This document shows, in pieces, positions 1 through 7,948 of a stretch of 64,000 nucleotides of DNA (position 1 is its first letter; every line of letters starts with the position of its first letter). The position numbers and the translations under genes are program-made. Origin of the DNA: JBFWWP01 sp050246115 (GTDB taxonomy: Bacteria > Planctomycetota > UBA8108 > UBA1146 > JAJFFE01); NCBI GenBank assembly GCA_050246115.1, contig JBFWWP010000015.1:1-64000 (forward strand). Reading direction: 5' to 3'. The notes under the pieces are model-generated. The model had not been told where the DNA came from. It saw only the letters and a list, made by a program, of their open reading frames with translations, and searched no databases.

Positions 1-170
1 GGCCGCGCGCTCTCGCGCGCGGAAGGGATTTGATCCAGCAACGCTAGCACGTCCTCTTCGGTGCTTCAATGGGGCCGCTCGCTCTCGCGCGCGGAAGGGG
101 CCGGTCGTCGCGCAGTTCGGCATGGGGAACATCATGCTTCAATGGGGCCGCGCGCTCTCGCGCGCGGAAG
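1..170 (-). CRISPR. CRISPR array, leader-proximal end (3 repeats visible)
   Basis: Three copies of a 35-base repeat are visible: 1-25 (cut by the window edge), 63-97 and 136-170. The spacers are 37 bases (26-62) and 38 bases (98-135). Read on the minus strand the repeat ends in ATTGAAGC, a usual 3' handle. Its centre is a perfect 8-bp hairpin, CCGCGCGC-GAGA-GCGCGCGG. The middle repeat has T at 79 where the others have G, which breaks one stem pair. The minus orientation fits the cas genes, which are transcribed toward the array, with a leader-sized gap between. The array continues beyond base 1, so its length is unknown. Confidence 0.93.
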
Positions 171-301
171 GACCGCCCTCTCCAAGTCTCGAGATGGGCG
201 GTGGATAACTGGCCTGTTTCGAGCGGTCTCCTCGGGGCCGGGGCGGCGATGGGTCCGGGACTGGGTTCACAGCGTTGTAAGTCCTTAGTTGCCAAGGAGC
301 G
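171..301 (-). promoter_or_regulatory. Candidate CRISPR leader
   Basis: This non-coding stretch lies between the terminal repeat (136-170) and the hairpin after cas2. It is where a leader with the crRNA promoter is expected, because cas2 is transcribed toward the array. It is GC-rich rather than AT-rich, and I see no clear -10/-35 pair. The call rests on position only. Confidence 0.45.
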
Positions 302-340
302 CGAGCGGGGTCCGGGTTTTCGAGATCACCGGACCGCTCG
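302..340 (-). terminator. Hairpin 13 bases after the cas2 stop
   Basis: An inverted repeat of 12 pairs (CGAGC + GGTCCGG on one arm, CCGGACC + GCTCG on the other) has a 2-base bulge at 307-308 and a 13-base loop. It lies just downstream of cas2. No U-tract follows, so it is a hairpin that could end or pause cas transcription before the leader rather than a classical intrinsic terminator. Confidence 0.4.
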
Positions 341-353
341 ATGCGGTTGGGGA

Positions 354-644
354 TCATACCACGAACACCGTTGTGGGGGGCAAGTAGGCGCGGCCCATGA
401 CCTCGAGTTTCGCTTCCAGGGAGTTGTCGCTGAGGCCCAGGTCGAGGACAAGGACCTGGTCTTCTCGATGATGAATAGCGTCTGTGAGGCGTGAGCGCAA
501 GATCGATAGCTCGCTTGGGGTGAGCTCGCAGATGAACACGCTGTACTGGGCGTGATCGCCGTTGTCGCGTAGGGCTTGGAAGACGCGGGTGCGTCTTTTG
601 TCATCGGAGATGTCGTAGGTGACGAGGTACCGGCGGCGTTCCAT
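354..644 (-). CDS. cas2: CRISPR-associated protein Cas2
   Basis: A 96-residue protein of typical Cas2 length that forms the dimeric core of the Cas1-Cas2 spacer integrase. The N-terminus has the family strand-plus-Asp signature, YLVTYDISDDKRR, followed by the helix RVFQAL and a second strand QYSVFICEL. The C-terminus VFVV is usual for the family. The ATG at 644 lies one base after the cas4-cas1 stop codon, so the two genes are one transcription unit and probably translationally coupled. It is the last cas gene before the array. Identification is firm. Assignment to a subtype depends on the fused partner and on effector genes not seen here. Confidence 0.96.
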   Translation of the reverse strand: MERRRYLVTYDISDDKRRTRVFQALRDNGDHAQYSVFICELTPSELSILRSRLTDAIHHREDQVLVLDLGLSDNSLEAKLEVMGRAYLPPTTVFVV

Positions 645-645
645 C

Positions 646-2385
646 TCAGCGGGTGACCATCCCTTCGTACTTCGGCATCGCTCCGCGGAGCCAGCGGGAT
701 AGCAGTCGGGCTTGCAGACGAATGACGACGCGCCACGAGCACTTGTAGTCGAAGATGGGGTGGGTCACGAGTTGGTCCATGCGGGCTTCGTAGGCGCGGA
801 TGAAGGCTTTGCGTCCGGTTGGCGTGAGGGCGCAGGCGGACGTGGTGCGCACGAAGTCGCTGGCGCTGACCATGCCCGTGTTGACGGCCGTGATGACTGC
901 ACTGTCCACCACTACTGGACGAAACTCTTCCATGAGATCGAGTGCGAGGGAGGGTCGTCCGTGACGCGGGGTGTGATAGATCCCCCACCACGGGTCGAGC
1001 CCTTCGCCGAGCAGCGCTGCGGTGCACTCCTTGGCGAGGAGCGCGTAGCCGAAGCTGAGCATGGCGTTGATGGGATCGACGGGTGGGCGTCGGTTGCGGC
1101 CCGCCATGTCGAAGGTCGCGTCGAGATCACGCGGGCGCAGCATGGCCGGGAAGCTCTTGAAGTACCAAGAGGCCAAGTTGCCTTCGAGCCCGAGCAACTG
1201 GTCCACGTCGGTCGCTTCCGGAACCTTGTCGAGGAGCTGCGCCATGGCGAACAGCACAGGATCGGGCTGGGGATCGGCATTGCGGCGAAGGAGCGTGCGC
1301 TGATTGGCTGCCTTGGCCAGTACGATGGACTTGGCCAAAGCCAGGCGGCGCGCCGGGTCGCTGCTCACCTGGTACTGGGCGACGCGATCGTAGGCATTGC
1401 GCAGAGTGATGCCGGTGGTCAGGCCATAGAGGTGATTCCCCATGCTGAGGTACACGACGGGAACACCGGCTTCGCAAAGGAGATGCACGGTCTGCGCGGT
1501 GATCATGACGTTGCCGCAGAGGACCACCTGCGAGACTTCCTTCAGACGTACGCGAGCGAGTTCCTCCCCCTTCTTACGAACGACCAGTGACTCGCCGGTC
1601 TTGCCGACGATGGCTCCTTGCTCCTGCACGTAGAGCGGCTGGGAATGGTCCCGCGCCGGGTACAGCCGCCGCACCGTCGGGGCGACTGGATCGTTGGGGA
1701 CTTGCGTCAGCGCCAGAGTTTCGTCGGGGAGGCAAATGGCGCACAGCGAGCAGCCGGGGCACTTGGGGCTGTCCTCGAGGGGTGGCGGCAAGGTCGTGCG
1801 CAGCGTGGCGGCACGGGCCGACTCGATCGCTTGTAGAGTACGGGCCTCGAGCTCGGGAGTGAATGCGATGTCGACCCGAGTTCTCGACCTGGCGTAGTAC
1901 AGCACGCCGTGGTCGCACGCATAGCCGTGTTCGCGCAGCAGCAGACCTTGGGCCATGAGCTGCACGCGCTCCGGCTCCCAGCTTCGGTCCGGGTTGTCCG
2001 GAACGCTGCCCACCTTGGTATCGACGGGCACGGCCTCATCCCCGGCGGTCGACACGAGATCGAGCTTGGCGGTGATACCGAGGCGTTCGCTGGAGAGGCT
2101 CACGGAGCGGCTGACTGCAGGCGGCGCGTCGCCATCGACGTCGGCCTCGGGCTGGGAGGCCACGGACTTCTTTGCGGGCGTCGCTGCCGGGGATGGCGGG
2201 GCCTGGGGGTCGGGTAGGAGGTCGTCGAAACTGTCCACCCGACGATGGACGCGCTTGCCCTCGAGCGTATGAACGTTGTCCGCCCACCGGCCTTCGACGT
2301 GCATGAGGTGGAACAAGCGCGGGCAGTACACGAACTCGTTCAGCATGCGCACGGGAAGTAGAGCGAGAGTATCGACCTCCGGCAC
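646..2385 (-). CDS. cas4-cas1: Cas4-Cas1 fusion (spacer trimming nuclease + integrase)
   Basis: A 579-residue fusion. Residues 1-225 are a Cas4 RecB-like nuclease: Cys21 in FVYCPR pairs with a cysteine cluster at 209, 212, 215 and 218 for the Fe-S site, and Asp109 plus the D122-T-K124 motif form the nuclease centre. A variable Pro/Ala-rich loop lies at 58-95. Residues 245-579 are Cas1, with Glu401 (LEGNLA), His471 (GIYHTP) and Asp483 (ALDLMEEFRP) as the metal-binding catalytic set. The GTG start at 2385 is preceded by GGAGGTG. Cas4-Cas1 fusions are typical of type I-G (formerly I-U) and also occur in type V-B. No Cas3, Cas5, Cas7, Cas8 or Cas12 gene is present upstream; the neighbour there is an ABC transporter. 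The interference genes must therefore lie past the array, elsewhere, or be missing. Confidence 0.95.
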   Translation of the reverse strand: MPEVDTLALLPVRMLNEFVYCPRLFHLMHVEGRWADNVHTLEGKRVHRRVDSFDDLLPDPQAPPSPAATPAKKSVASQPEADVDGDAPPAVSRSVSLSSERLGITAKLDLVSTAGDEAVPVDTKVGSVPDNPDRSWEPERVQLMAQGLLLREHGYACDHGVLYYARSRTRVDIAFTPELEARTLQAIESARAATLRTTLPPPLEDSPKCPGCSLCAICLPDETLALTQVPNDPVAPTVRRLYPARDHSQPLYVQEQGAIVGKTGESLVVRKKGEELARVRLKEVSQVVLCGNVMITAQTVHLLCEAGVPVVYLSMGNHLYGLTTGITLRNAYDRVAQYQVSSDPARRLALAKSIVLAKAANQRTLLRRNADPQPDPVLFAMAQLLDKVPEATDVDQLLGLEGNLASWYFKSFPAMLRPRDLDATFDMAGRNRRPPVDPINAMLSFGYALLAKECTAALLGEGLDPWWGIYHTPRHGRPSLALDLMEEFRPVVVDSAVITAVNTGMVSASDFVRTTSACALTPTGRKAFIRAYEARMDQLVTHPIFDYKCSWRVVIRLQARLLSRWLRGAMPKYEGMVTR

Positions 2386-2556
2386 GGTTGCACCTCCGTC
2401 CAGGCCAAGTCGCGGCCTATGGAATCTTTCGACCCGGCGGCACGGAGGCTGAACGAAATCTTGGGGCGCGGGTTGGAAGATGCGGGGAGGCGAGCCCGTA
2501 TGCGCTCGAGGGCAGAGCCGCGGGGTGTGCCGCGTCGGGCCATCCGGCGTCGGGGC

Positions 2557-3861
2557 TTACGCGGTCGAAGGGAGGTGGCGATCGATGATGGCGCCGGCGA
2601 CGAAGGTGATTGCGCCGATGGCGACGAGGACGGCGTAGATGGGGAGCATGGCGCTCGCGTCGAAGTTGCGCCAGGTCGCGCCTTCCATGGCGGTGATGGA
2701 CCACTTCACAGGGCTGAAGCTGCCGAGGCGTTGCGCCCATTCGGGGAGGAGGAAGAGGGGCATCATGCCGCCGCCGAACATGGCGCAGATGAGGAGAACT
2801 GACCAGGCGATTCCGTTGGCGGCGGCTTCGGTGCGTCCGAGGACGGAGAGGAGCATCATGATGCCGACGAAGCAGGTGGCGATGGCGATGTAGGCGAGGG
2901 CGAGGAGGAACGGCGACTGGGGGCGGACGCCGAACACCACGGCGCCGAAGAGTGCGAGGAGGGTGCATACGGTGAGGATGGCGGTGAAGCAGGCGAGTCC
3001 TTTGCCCGCGAGGACTTGTCCGCGGGTGATGGGGGCAAGGCGCAGGCGCGTGAGGGTACCGCGTCGGCGCTCGACGACGAGGGAGACGGCGAAGGCGGCG
3101 GCGCAGGCGAGGACGCCCCACGAACTGCCTTGGGGGAAGCTGACCGCGAAGGCGTTGGGGCGCGGGGTTGCGGGATCGTTCCCGCCGGCCAACTCGACGG
3201 CTTCGATGGCGATGGGACTCCAGCCGGGTGCGAACGGCGAGCCGCTGCCACCGGCGTGAGTGCGAAGCGACGGGATGTGTTCGAGCACGCGGTCCAGGTC
3301 TTCGAGAAACGGTCGGACTGCGGCGGCCGGGGTGGCGCCGGCAGTGGGGCCCATGCTCGCGGAGAGGGCGCGCAGGCGCGCTCGCATCGCGGTGGTGTCC
3401 ATGAGTTCCGACTGCAGGCTCTCGAAGAGCTGCTGCATCAAGACTCCGCGAAGCATGCCCTTCTCCGCGGGTCGCGACGGATCGACGGTGAGTTCGATGC
3501 GCGCGGGGCCGCCCCAGAAGGGCTGCGCGAGCGCGGCGCCGAATCCCTGAGGGATGCGGATGGAGGCAACGGCCTCGCCGGCGCGCACTGCGTTTGCGGC
3601 GCTGGTCAAGTCACGCGCCGGGGTGATGGCGAGTCCGCCCTTCGGCCCGAGGTCTGCGATGAGCCGGGAGGATGCGGGGGTGTTGTCGCTATCGACCACC
3701 ACGACCGAGAGCGGTGCGGCGTCGTCTTCCGACTGCCCCGAGTACAGGAGTCCGAAGAGGCTCGAGCTCGCGACCGGGAAGATGATCACGAAGAAGAGAC
3801 CCACGGGGTCGGCGAGCAGGAGCCGAAGATCCTTCACGGCGAGCACGAAGATGGCTCTCAT
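2557..3861 (-). CDS. ABC-2 type transporter permease
   Basis: A 434-residue membrane protein. The ATG at 3861 overlaps the stop of the upstream ATPase gene as ATGA, which fixes the start at MRAIFVLAVKDLRLL. TM1 lies near residues 20-43. A long extracytoplasmic domain follows (about 45-240), then five more membrane spans, including GVLACAAAFAVSLVVE, PFLLALAYIAIATCFVG and SVLLICAMFGGGMMPLFL. This is the large-loop ABC-2 exporter architecture (NatB/YhaP-like). With the ATPase it should form a homodimeric exporter in the cytoplasmic membrane. The substrate is unknown. It lies 171 bases upstream of cas4-cas1 on the same strand but is not expected to function with it. Confidence 0.88.
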   Translation of the reverse strand: MRAIFVLAVKDLRLLLADPVGLFFVIIFPVASSSLFGLLYSGQSEDDAAPLSVVVVDSDNTPASSRLIADLGPKGGLAITPARDLTSAANAVRAGEAVASIRIPQGFGAALAQPFWGGPARIELTVDPSRPAEKGMLRGVLMQQLFESLQSELMDTTAMRARLRALSASMGPTAGATPAAAVRPFLEDLDRVLEHIPSLRTHAGGSGSPFAPGWSPIAIEAVELAGGNDPATPRPNAFAVSFPQGSSWGVLACAAAFAVSLVVERRRGTLTRLRLAPITRGQVLAGKGLACFTAILTVCTLLALFGAVVFGVRPQSPFLLALAYIAIATCFVGIMMLLSVLGRTEAAANGIAWSVLLICAMFGGGMMPLFLLPEWAQRLGSFSPVKWSITAMEGATWRNFDASAMLPIYAVLVAIGAITFVAGAIIDRHLPSTA

Positions 3862-4706
3862 GAGTCGCGCAAGCTCCTCCCCGTGAGAGTCAAGAACACG
3901 GACTCGAGACTGGGCGCTTCGATGCGCATGCCGACGAGTTCGGGGTGATCGATCCAGCGCGAGACCTCGCCGATGGGCTCGCGCGTGCGCGTGCGCTGCT
4001 CGCCACTGCGCAGTTCGATGCAGACCTCGGTCTCGAGCGCGTGCGCCTGCACCAGGCGAGCGACCGTGTCGACCGCCAACAAGCGTCCGCGATCGAGAAT
4101 GCCGACGCGGTCGCACAAGCGCTGCGCTTCATCCATGGAGTGGGTCGTGTAGATCACCGTTCGACCGGCGCTGCGCAGGGCGGCGATGCTCGTGAGGATG
4201 GCCTCGCGACTCTGCGGATCGACGCCCGCCGTGGGTTCATCCAACACGATCACTTCGGGATCGTGCACCAAGGCCGCCGCAAGGTTGAGCCTGCGCTTCA
4301 TGCCGCCCGAGAAGGTCCGCACGCGGTGTGCGCGGCGTTCGGTCAGTTGGGCGACGGCGAGTGCGAAGTCGACCCGTGCGCGGAGGGCAGCCCCGCGCAG
4401 ACCGTAGAGCTTGCCGAAGAACGACAGGTTCGCCTCGGCGCTGAAGTCGTCGTAGAGCGACACGCTTTGGGTAGCGAGGCCGATCTCCCGCCGCACGCGC
4501 GGGTCTGTGGGTGGCCCCAGCCCGGCGATGCAGATGCGGCCGTGGTCGGGATCGAGCAGGCCGGTCAACATCTGGATCGTGGTCGTCTTGCCCGCACCGT
4601 TGGGGCCGAGCAGGCCGAAGATCTCGCCCGGTTCGATCTCGAACGTGAGGCCGTCGACCGCAGTGACCGTCCCGTAACGTTTCGTCAGGTTCTCGAGCTG
4701 GATCAC
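3858..4706 (-). CDS. ABC transporter ATP-binding protein (ABC-2 exporter)
   Basis: A 282-residue ATPase with Walker A GPNGAGKTTT, signature FSGGMKRRLNLAAAL, Walker B VIVLDEPTAGVD and H-loop TTHSMDEA. The frame stays open far upstream, but the GTG at 4706 (VIQLENLTKRYG) sits after GGAAGGTGGGG and matches the normal family N-terminus, so I use it. The last ~75 residues form the C-terminal extension common in ABC-2 exporter ATPases. The four-base overlap with the permease shows they are co-translated. It energises export by the adjacent permease. The substrate cannot be told from sequence. Confidence 0.93.
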   Translation of the reverse strand: MIQLENLTKRYGTVTAVDGLTFEIEPGEIFGLLGPNGAGKTTTIQMLTGLLDPDHGRICIAGLGPPTDPRVRREIGLATQSVSLYDDFSAEANLSFFGKLYGLRGAALRARVDFALAVAQLTERRAHRVRTFSGGMKRRLNLAAALVHDPEVIVLDEPTAGVDPQSREAILTSIAALRSAGRTVIYTTHSMDEAQRLCDRVGILDRGRLLAVDTVARLVQAHALETEVCIELRSGEQRTRTREPIGEVSRWIDHPELVGMRIEAPSLESVFLTLTGRSLRDS

Positions 4707-4800
4707 CGCCCCACCTTCCGCCGACCGTGAGCGCCGTTCACTTTCGGACTTGGTCACCGGCGGGGCGGATTTCCTTCGCGGAGTTCCAACGGACTCGTCA

Positions 4801-4835
4801 GGGGGGGCGGCGCCCAGCGACGGCGCCGCCCCCCC
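4801..4835 (-). terminator. Very stable 14-bp hairpin after the pirin gene
   Basis: A perfect 14-bp GC-only stem (seven G then CGGCGCC on one arm) with a 7-base loop CAGCGAC. It starts 5 bases after the pirin stop on the minus strand. No U-tract follows. It probably separates pirin transcription from the downstream ABC operon and would also block 3' exonucleases. Confidence 0.6.
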
Positions 4836-4840
4836 CGGTC

Positions 4841-5545
4841 TCACGCGAGGTCGAGAACCAACACCTCCGATGCCTCCGTGGCCCGCAACGCGAGCGAGCC
4901 TTCGTTGGACACCGCAGCACCGTCGCCGGCATGCAGCTCCACGTCGCCGAGGCTCAGCGCTCCCCGGACCAGCTGCACCCACGCATGGCGGCCCGGCGCG
5001 AGAACATGGGTGAGCGACTGCCCGCCGTCGAGGAGGCCGGCGTAGATCGACGCGTCCTGCCCAATGGTCAAGCGGTCACCCGCGCCGGCGCTCTCGGGCC
5101 CCACCACTTGCAAGAGCCGACCGCGGCGATCGTCCTCGCTGAAGTGCCGCTCGTCGTAGCGCGGAGTTCGACCGCGCCGATCCGGTACGATCCAGATCTG
5201 CAGCAAGTGCAAGGGCTCGTCGGAAGAGCCGTTGAACTCGCTGTGCGTGATCCCGGTGCCGGCCGACATCACCTGGACGTCACCGGGCCTCAGCTCCGAG
5301 CGGCTGCCCATGCTGTCCTCGTGGGCGATCACTCCCGATACGATGTAGGAGATGATCTCCATGTTGTCGTGACCATGGGTGCCAAAGCCCGTGCCCGGCT
5401 GCACGGTGTCTTCGTTCAGCACCCGAAGCGAACGAAACCCCATGTGCGCGGGGTCGAAGTAGTCGCCGAAAGAGAACGAATGCCGGGCGTGGAGCCAGCC
5501 GAAGTCACGCTGGCCACGCTCCCCCGCCGGTCGTCGACGAATCAT
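4841..5545 (-). CDS. Pirin-family cupin protein
   Basis: A 234-residue bicupin of the pirin/YhhW family. The start ATG at 5545 (MIRRRPAGERGQRDFGWL) has GAAAGG upstream and fits the family length. The metal site is visible as THGHDNMEI in the N-terminal cupin and HSEFNGS near residue 100. The family diagnostic DFGWLHARHSFSFGDY is present near residue 13. Some members act as quercetin 2,3-dioxygenases, and others have redox or regulatory roles; which applies here is unknown. It is a single gene closed by the hairpin at 4801-4835. It is divergent from the redoxin gene 100 bases away, so the two may share a promoter region. Confidence 0.9.
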   Translation of the reverse strand: MIRRRPAGERGQRDFGWLHARHSFSFGDYFDPAHMGFRSLRVLNEDTVQPGTGFGTHGHDNMEIISYIVSGVIAHEDSMGSRSELRPGDVQVMSAGTGITHSEFNGSSDEPLHLLQIWIVPDRRGRTPRYDERHFSEDDRRGRLLQVVGPESAGAGDRLTIGQDASIYAGLLDGGQSLTHVLAPGRHAWVQLVRGALSLGDVELHAGDGAAVSNEGSLALRATEASEVLVLDLA

Positions 5546-5645
5546 GTTGGCCGCCTTTCGTTGCCTGTGGCAGAGATGACGCAAACGGGAGTCCCCCGGT
5601 TCCTTGCCCCTTGACGCGACCGCTCGGCGGGGTTCTCCTCTTCGC

Positions 5646-6224
5646 ATGGCATTCGTTCAAGCCCGGCTGTGGCTCCCGCTACTCCTGTTCGTCGCTGGCA
5701 TCGGGGGCTGTGCCGCGGCGTCCGGCGGGCACGGCCCTGAGATCCACGACCTGGATCACGTGCGTCACTACCCGCTCGATCTGCGCGCCGAACCGGCGAG
5801 CGTGGTGGTCTTCATCTCGCCATGGTGCCCCATCGTGAACAGCTACGCCGTCACCTTCCGGCGCCTGCAAGAGCGTTTCCCTGAGGTCACCTTCTACTTC
5901 GTCCATGCGGATCCGGACGTCACCGTCGCCGTGGCCCGGGAGCACGCGACGAAGTACCAACTCCCAGGCGTCGTGCTGCTCGATCCGCAACAAGAACTGC
6001 GCCGCGCATTGGACGCCCGCGTGACGCCAGAAGCCTTCGTCATCGAACGAGGCGCGGTGCGTTACCGCGGACAAGTCGACAATCTGTTCCTCGACTTCGG
6101 AAAGCGCTTGGTGGCCGCGACCCGTCACGCCCTGCACGACGCGCTCGCTGCGGTGACGACCGGAGGCACCGTGGAAGTCCCGTCGGTGCCAGCGCTCGGG
6201 TGCGACATTCCGGACCTCGAATGA
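5646..6224 (+). CDS. Redoxin-like periplasmic lipoprotein
   Basis: A 192-residue protein starting at the ATG at 5646. Residues 1-21 are a lipoprotein signal (LLLFVAGIGG then Cys22). A thioredoxin-fold domain follows, with a single-cysteine motif SPWCPIVNSY (Cys61). The resolving cysteine of a CxxC pair is absent, as in many redoxins of the thiol-disulfide/AhpC-TSA group. VTPEAFVIERGAVRYRGQVDN is split across the expected cis-Pro strand region (TPEAF). The stop overlaps the next gene as ATGA. In related bacteria redoxin, cytochrome c and copper-monooxygenase-like modules are often fused; here they are two coupled cistrons. It is likely anchored in the envelope. The redox partner is inferred to be the next gene product. 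Confidence 0.82.
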   Translation: MAFVQARLWLPLLLFVAGIGGCAAASGGHGPEIHDLDHVRHYPLDLRAEPASVVVFISPWCPIVNSYAVTFRRLQERFPEVTFYFVHADPDVTVAVAREHATKYQLPGVVLLDPQQELRRALDARVTPEAFVIERGAVRYRGQVDNLFLDFGKRLVAATRHALHDALAAVTTGGTVEVPSVPALGCDIPDLE

Positions 6225-7570
6225 TGCGCGGGCGACAGCAGACGATCGGCGCTACGCTGTGGATCTGCGTCGCTGCCGCTGCAGGGGCTGGCGGCGCACC
6301 CCATTCGCATGCGCAGGACGTCACCTATCAGCAGCACATCGCACCGATCGTGGCGGAGCACTGTACGAGTTGTCACCGCGAGGGCCAAGGTACGCCCTTC
6401 GCTCTCGAACACTACCGTGATGTCCGGCGCCGAGCCCGCCAAATCGAGCGCGTGACGCAGTCTCGCTACATGCCGCCTTGGCTGCCCGCAAACGGCATCG
6501 GCGACTTCATCGGACGCCGGCAGCTCACCGCGGAAGAGATCGAGCGCATCTCGGAGTGGGTGGCCGGCGGCGCTCTCGAGGGAGCGGGCCCCCCGCCCCC
6601 GTCGCCTGTCGTCACGCCGACGCGACCCGCGCCCGCCTTCATCTTGGGTGACGAGGCGTCGTTCACGGTGCCAGCCGAAGGGCTCGGTCGCTACCACACC
6701 GTGGTGTTCCCGGTCGCTGAGCGCGAGCTGCGGTACCTCCGAGGCTTGGAGTTCCTGCCGAGTGATCCCAGCGTGGTCCATGGGGCAATGTTCGTCGCCG
6801 ATCCGAGTGGCCTGGCGACCCAATTCGATGACGAGACCCCCGAAGCCGGGTTTCCGTCGGTCGCCAACTTCGGGGTGCACCTGGCAGGCAGCCTCGGGGG
6901 ATCGGCCTTCGGAGGCGTGCTCCCCCTTCTGCCCGCGGGCTATGGATGGGCGGTGCCGCCGGGTGCACCGATCGCGGTAGAGCTCCACCTCAACTGCATC
7001 GGCCGCGAGGTGCCGCTCCGGTCGCGCCTCGCCGTATACCTGCCCGAAGAGCCGGTCACGCACCCGGTGACCACCGTGGCGTTCGGCAACTTGTGTGTCG
7101 ACATACCGCCGAACACCACCGATCACCGCGTGAGCGCCGAGTACGTGTGCCCCGTGGACCTCGAGTTGCTCGGGGTTCTTCCGCAGAGCTACTTCGTTGC
7201 TCAACGCATCGAGATCGCAGCGGAGTCCCCGGCCGGAACGACGCAGCACCTTCTTCGCATCCTCGACTGGGACTGTTCGTGGATGCAGTCCTACTGCTAC
7301 CGGACGCCGCTGCGATTGGCGGCCGGGACACGAATCCGCGCCGAGTTTCACTACGACAACTCACCCGCGAACTTGCAGAACCCGTACTCACCGCCGCGCC
7401 GGGTCGGCGCCGGTCACTACTTGGATGGCGAACTGCCGTTGGTGCTGCTGCACGTCGCCCCGCGCGCGGTCGACGACCTCGCACGTCTGGAGGCTTCGCA
7501 TCGGCAGGGCTTCGCGGACCGCTTGGCGCAACTCCGGGCGTGGCGTGCCGCGAAGGGCGCGCGGGAGTGA
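6221..7570 (+). CDS. Secreted cytochrome c / copper type II monooxygenase-like protein
   Basis: A 449-residue protein (start ATG 6221 in an ATGA overlap; other in-frame starts at 6200 and 6224). An N-terminal signal is followed by a haem-binding motif CTSCH (residues 48-52) within a small cytochrome c-like domain. MPPWLP may give the distal Met. The C-terminal ~320 residues resemble the two-lobed copper-dependent peptidylglycine/dopamine monooxygenase fold, with His in VVHGAMF, VELHLN and EFHYDNS and the family block LDWDCSWMQSYCY. The paired His-X-His of the true enzymes is not fully evident (VELHLN has one His), so activity is uncertain. It is co-expressed with the redoxin lipoprotein and is probably a periplasmic redox pair. 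Confidence 0.75.
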   Translation: MMRGRQQTIGATLWICVAAAAGAGGAPHSHAQDVTYQQHIAPIVAEHCTSCHREGQGTPFALEHYRDVRRRARQIERVTQSRYMPPWLPANGIGDFIGRRQLTAEEIERISEWVAGGALEGAGPPPPSPVVTPTRPAPAFILGDEASFTVPAEGLGRYHTVVFPVAERELRYLRGLEFLPSDPSVVHGAMFVADPSGLATQFDDETPEAGFPSVANFGVHLAGSLGGSAFGGVLPLLPAGYGWAVPPGAPIAVELHLNCIGREVPLRSRLAVYLPEEPVTHPVTTVAFGNLCVDIPPNTTDHRVSAEYVCPVDLELLGVLPQSYFVAQRIEIAAESPAGTTQHLLRILDWDCSWMQSYCYRTPLRLAAGTRIRAEFHYDNSPANLQNPYSPPRRVGAGHYLDGELPLVLLHVAPRAVDDLARLEASHRQGFADRLAQLRAWRAAKGARE

Positions 7571-7585
7571 GGGTTGCCACCCTAA

Positions 7586-7764
7586 GGAGTCGCCCAAGAA
7601 TAACTTCGACATCTTGCCGTCGATTTGGGTCAGATTCGGCCGATCCGGAAAGCTCGGAACCGGAGGCGTAGCCTTAGTTCCGGTGAGGATTTCGAGGTTT
7701 TCGGATCGGTCGAAGATGGCCCGAAGCGACGAGCAAGAGGGTGAAGTTATTCTTGGGCGACTCC
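7586..7764. mobile_element. 179-bp foldback (MITE-like) element, copy 1
   Basis: The ends are a perfect 22-base inverted repeat beginning GGAGTCGCCC. The two halves remain roughly 80% complementary nearly to the centre, so the whole element can fold into one hairpin. It is flanked by TAA on both sides (7583-7585 and 7765-7767) within CTNAG, an apparent target duplication of 3 (TNA) or 5 (CTNAG) bases. It lies between two tandem plus-strand genes. No gene is encoded. It appears identical in inverted orientation to 48906-49084. TNA targets are known for part of the IS5 family, so an IS5-like transposase is a guess for the mobilising enzyme. Confidence 0.88.
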
Positions 7765-7948
7765 TAAGGGGAGGGAGCACGGCTTCAGCGGTGCGACCGC
7801 CGGGTGAACCTTGACCCAAGACGTGCTTTCGTGGCCGCAACCGAACCGGGGCGATGCTATCATGACGGGCCGCAAGACCCGCTGCGTGCGCGTGCGGGTC
7901 GAGGGTCGCATGGCCCAAGGATCCGACGCAACCCCGAAGGAGGCCCCG

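Noticed and set aside
326..1027. A 233-codon frame opposite and overlapping cas2/cas4-cas1 and similar long frames elsewhere
   Set aside because: Arg/Pro/Ser-rich translations in shadow of recognised genes, as expected in GC-rich DNA; no family pattern or ribosome site.
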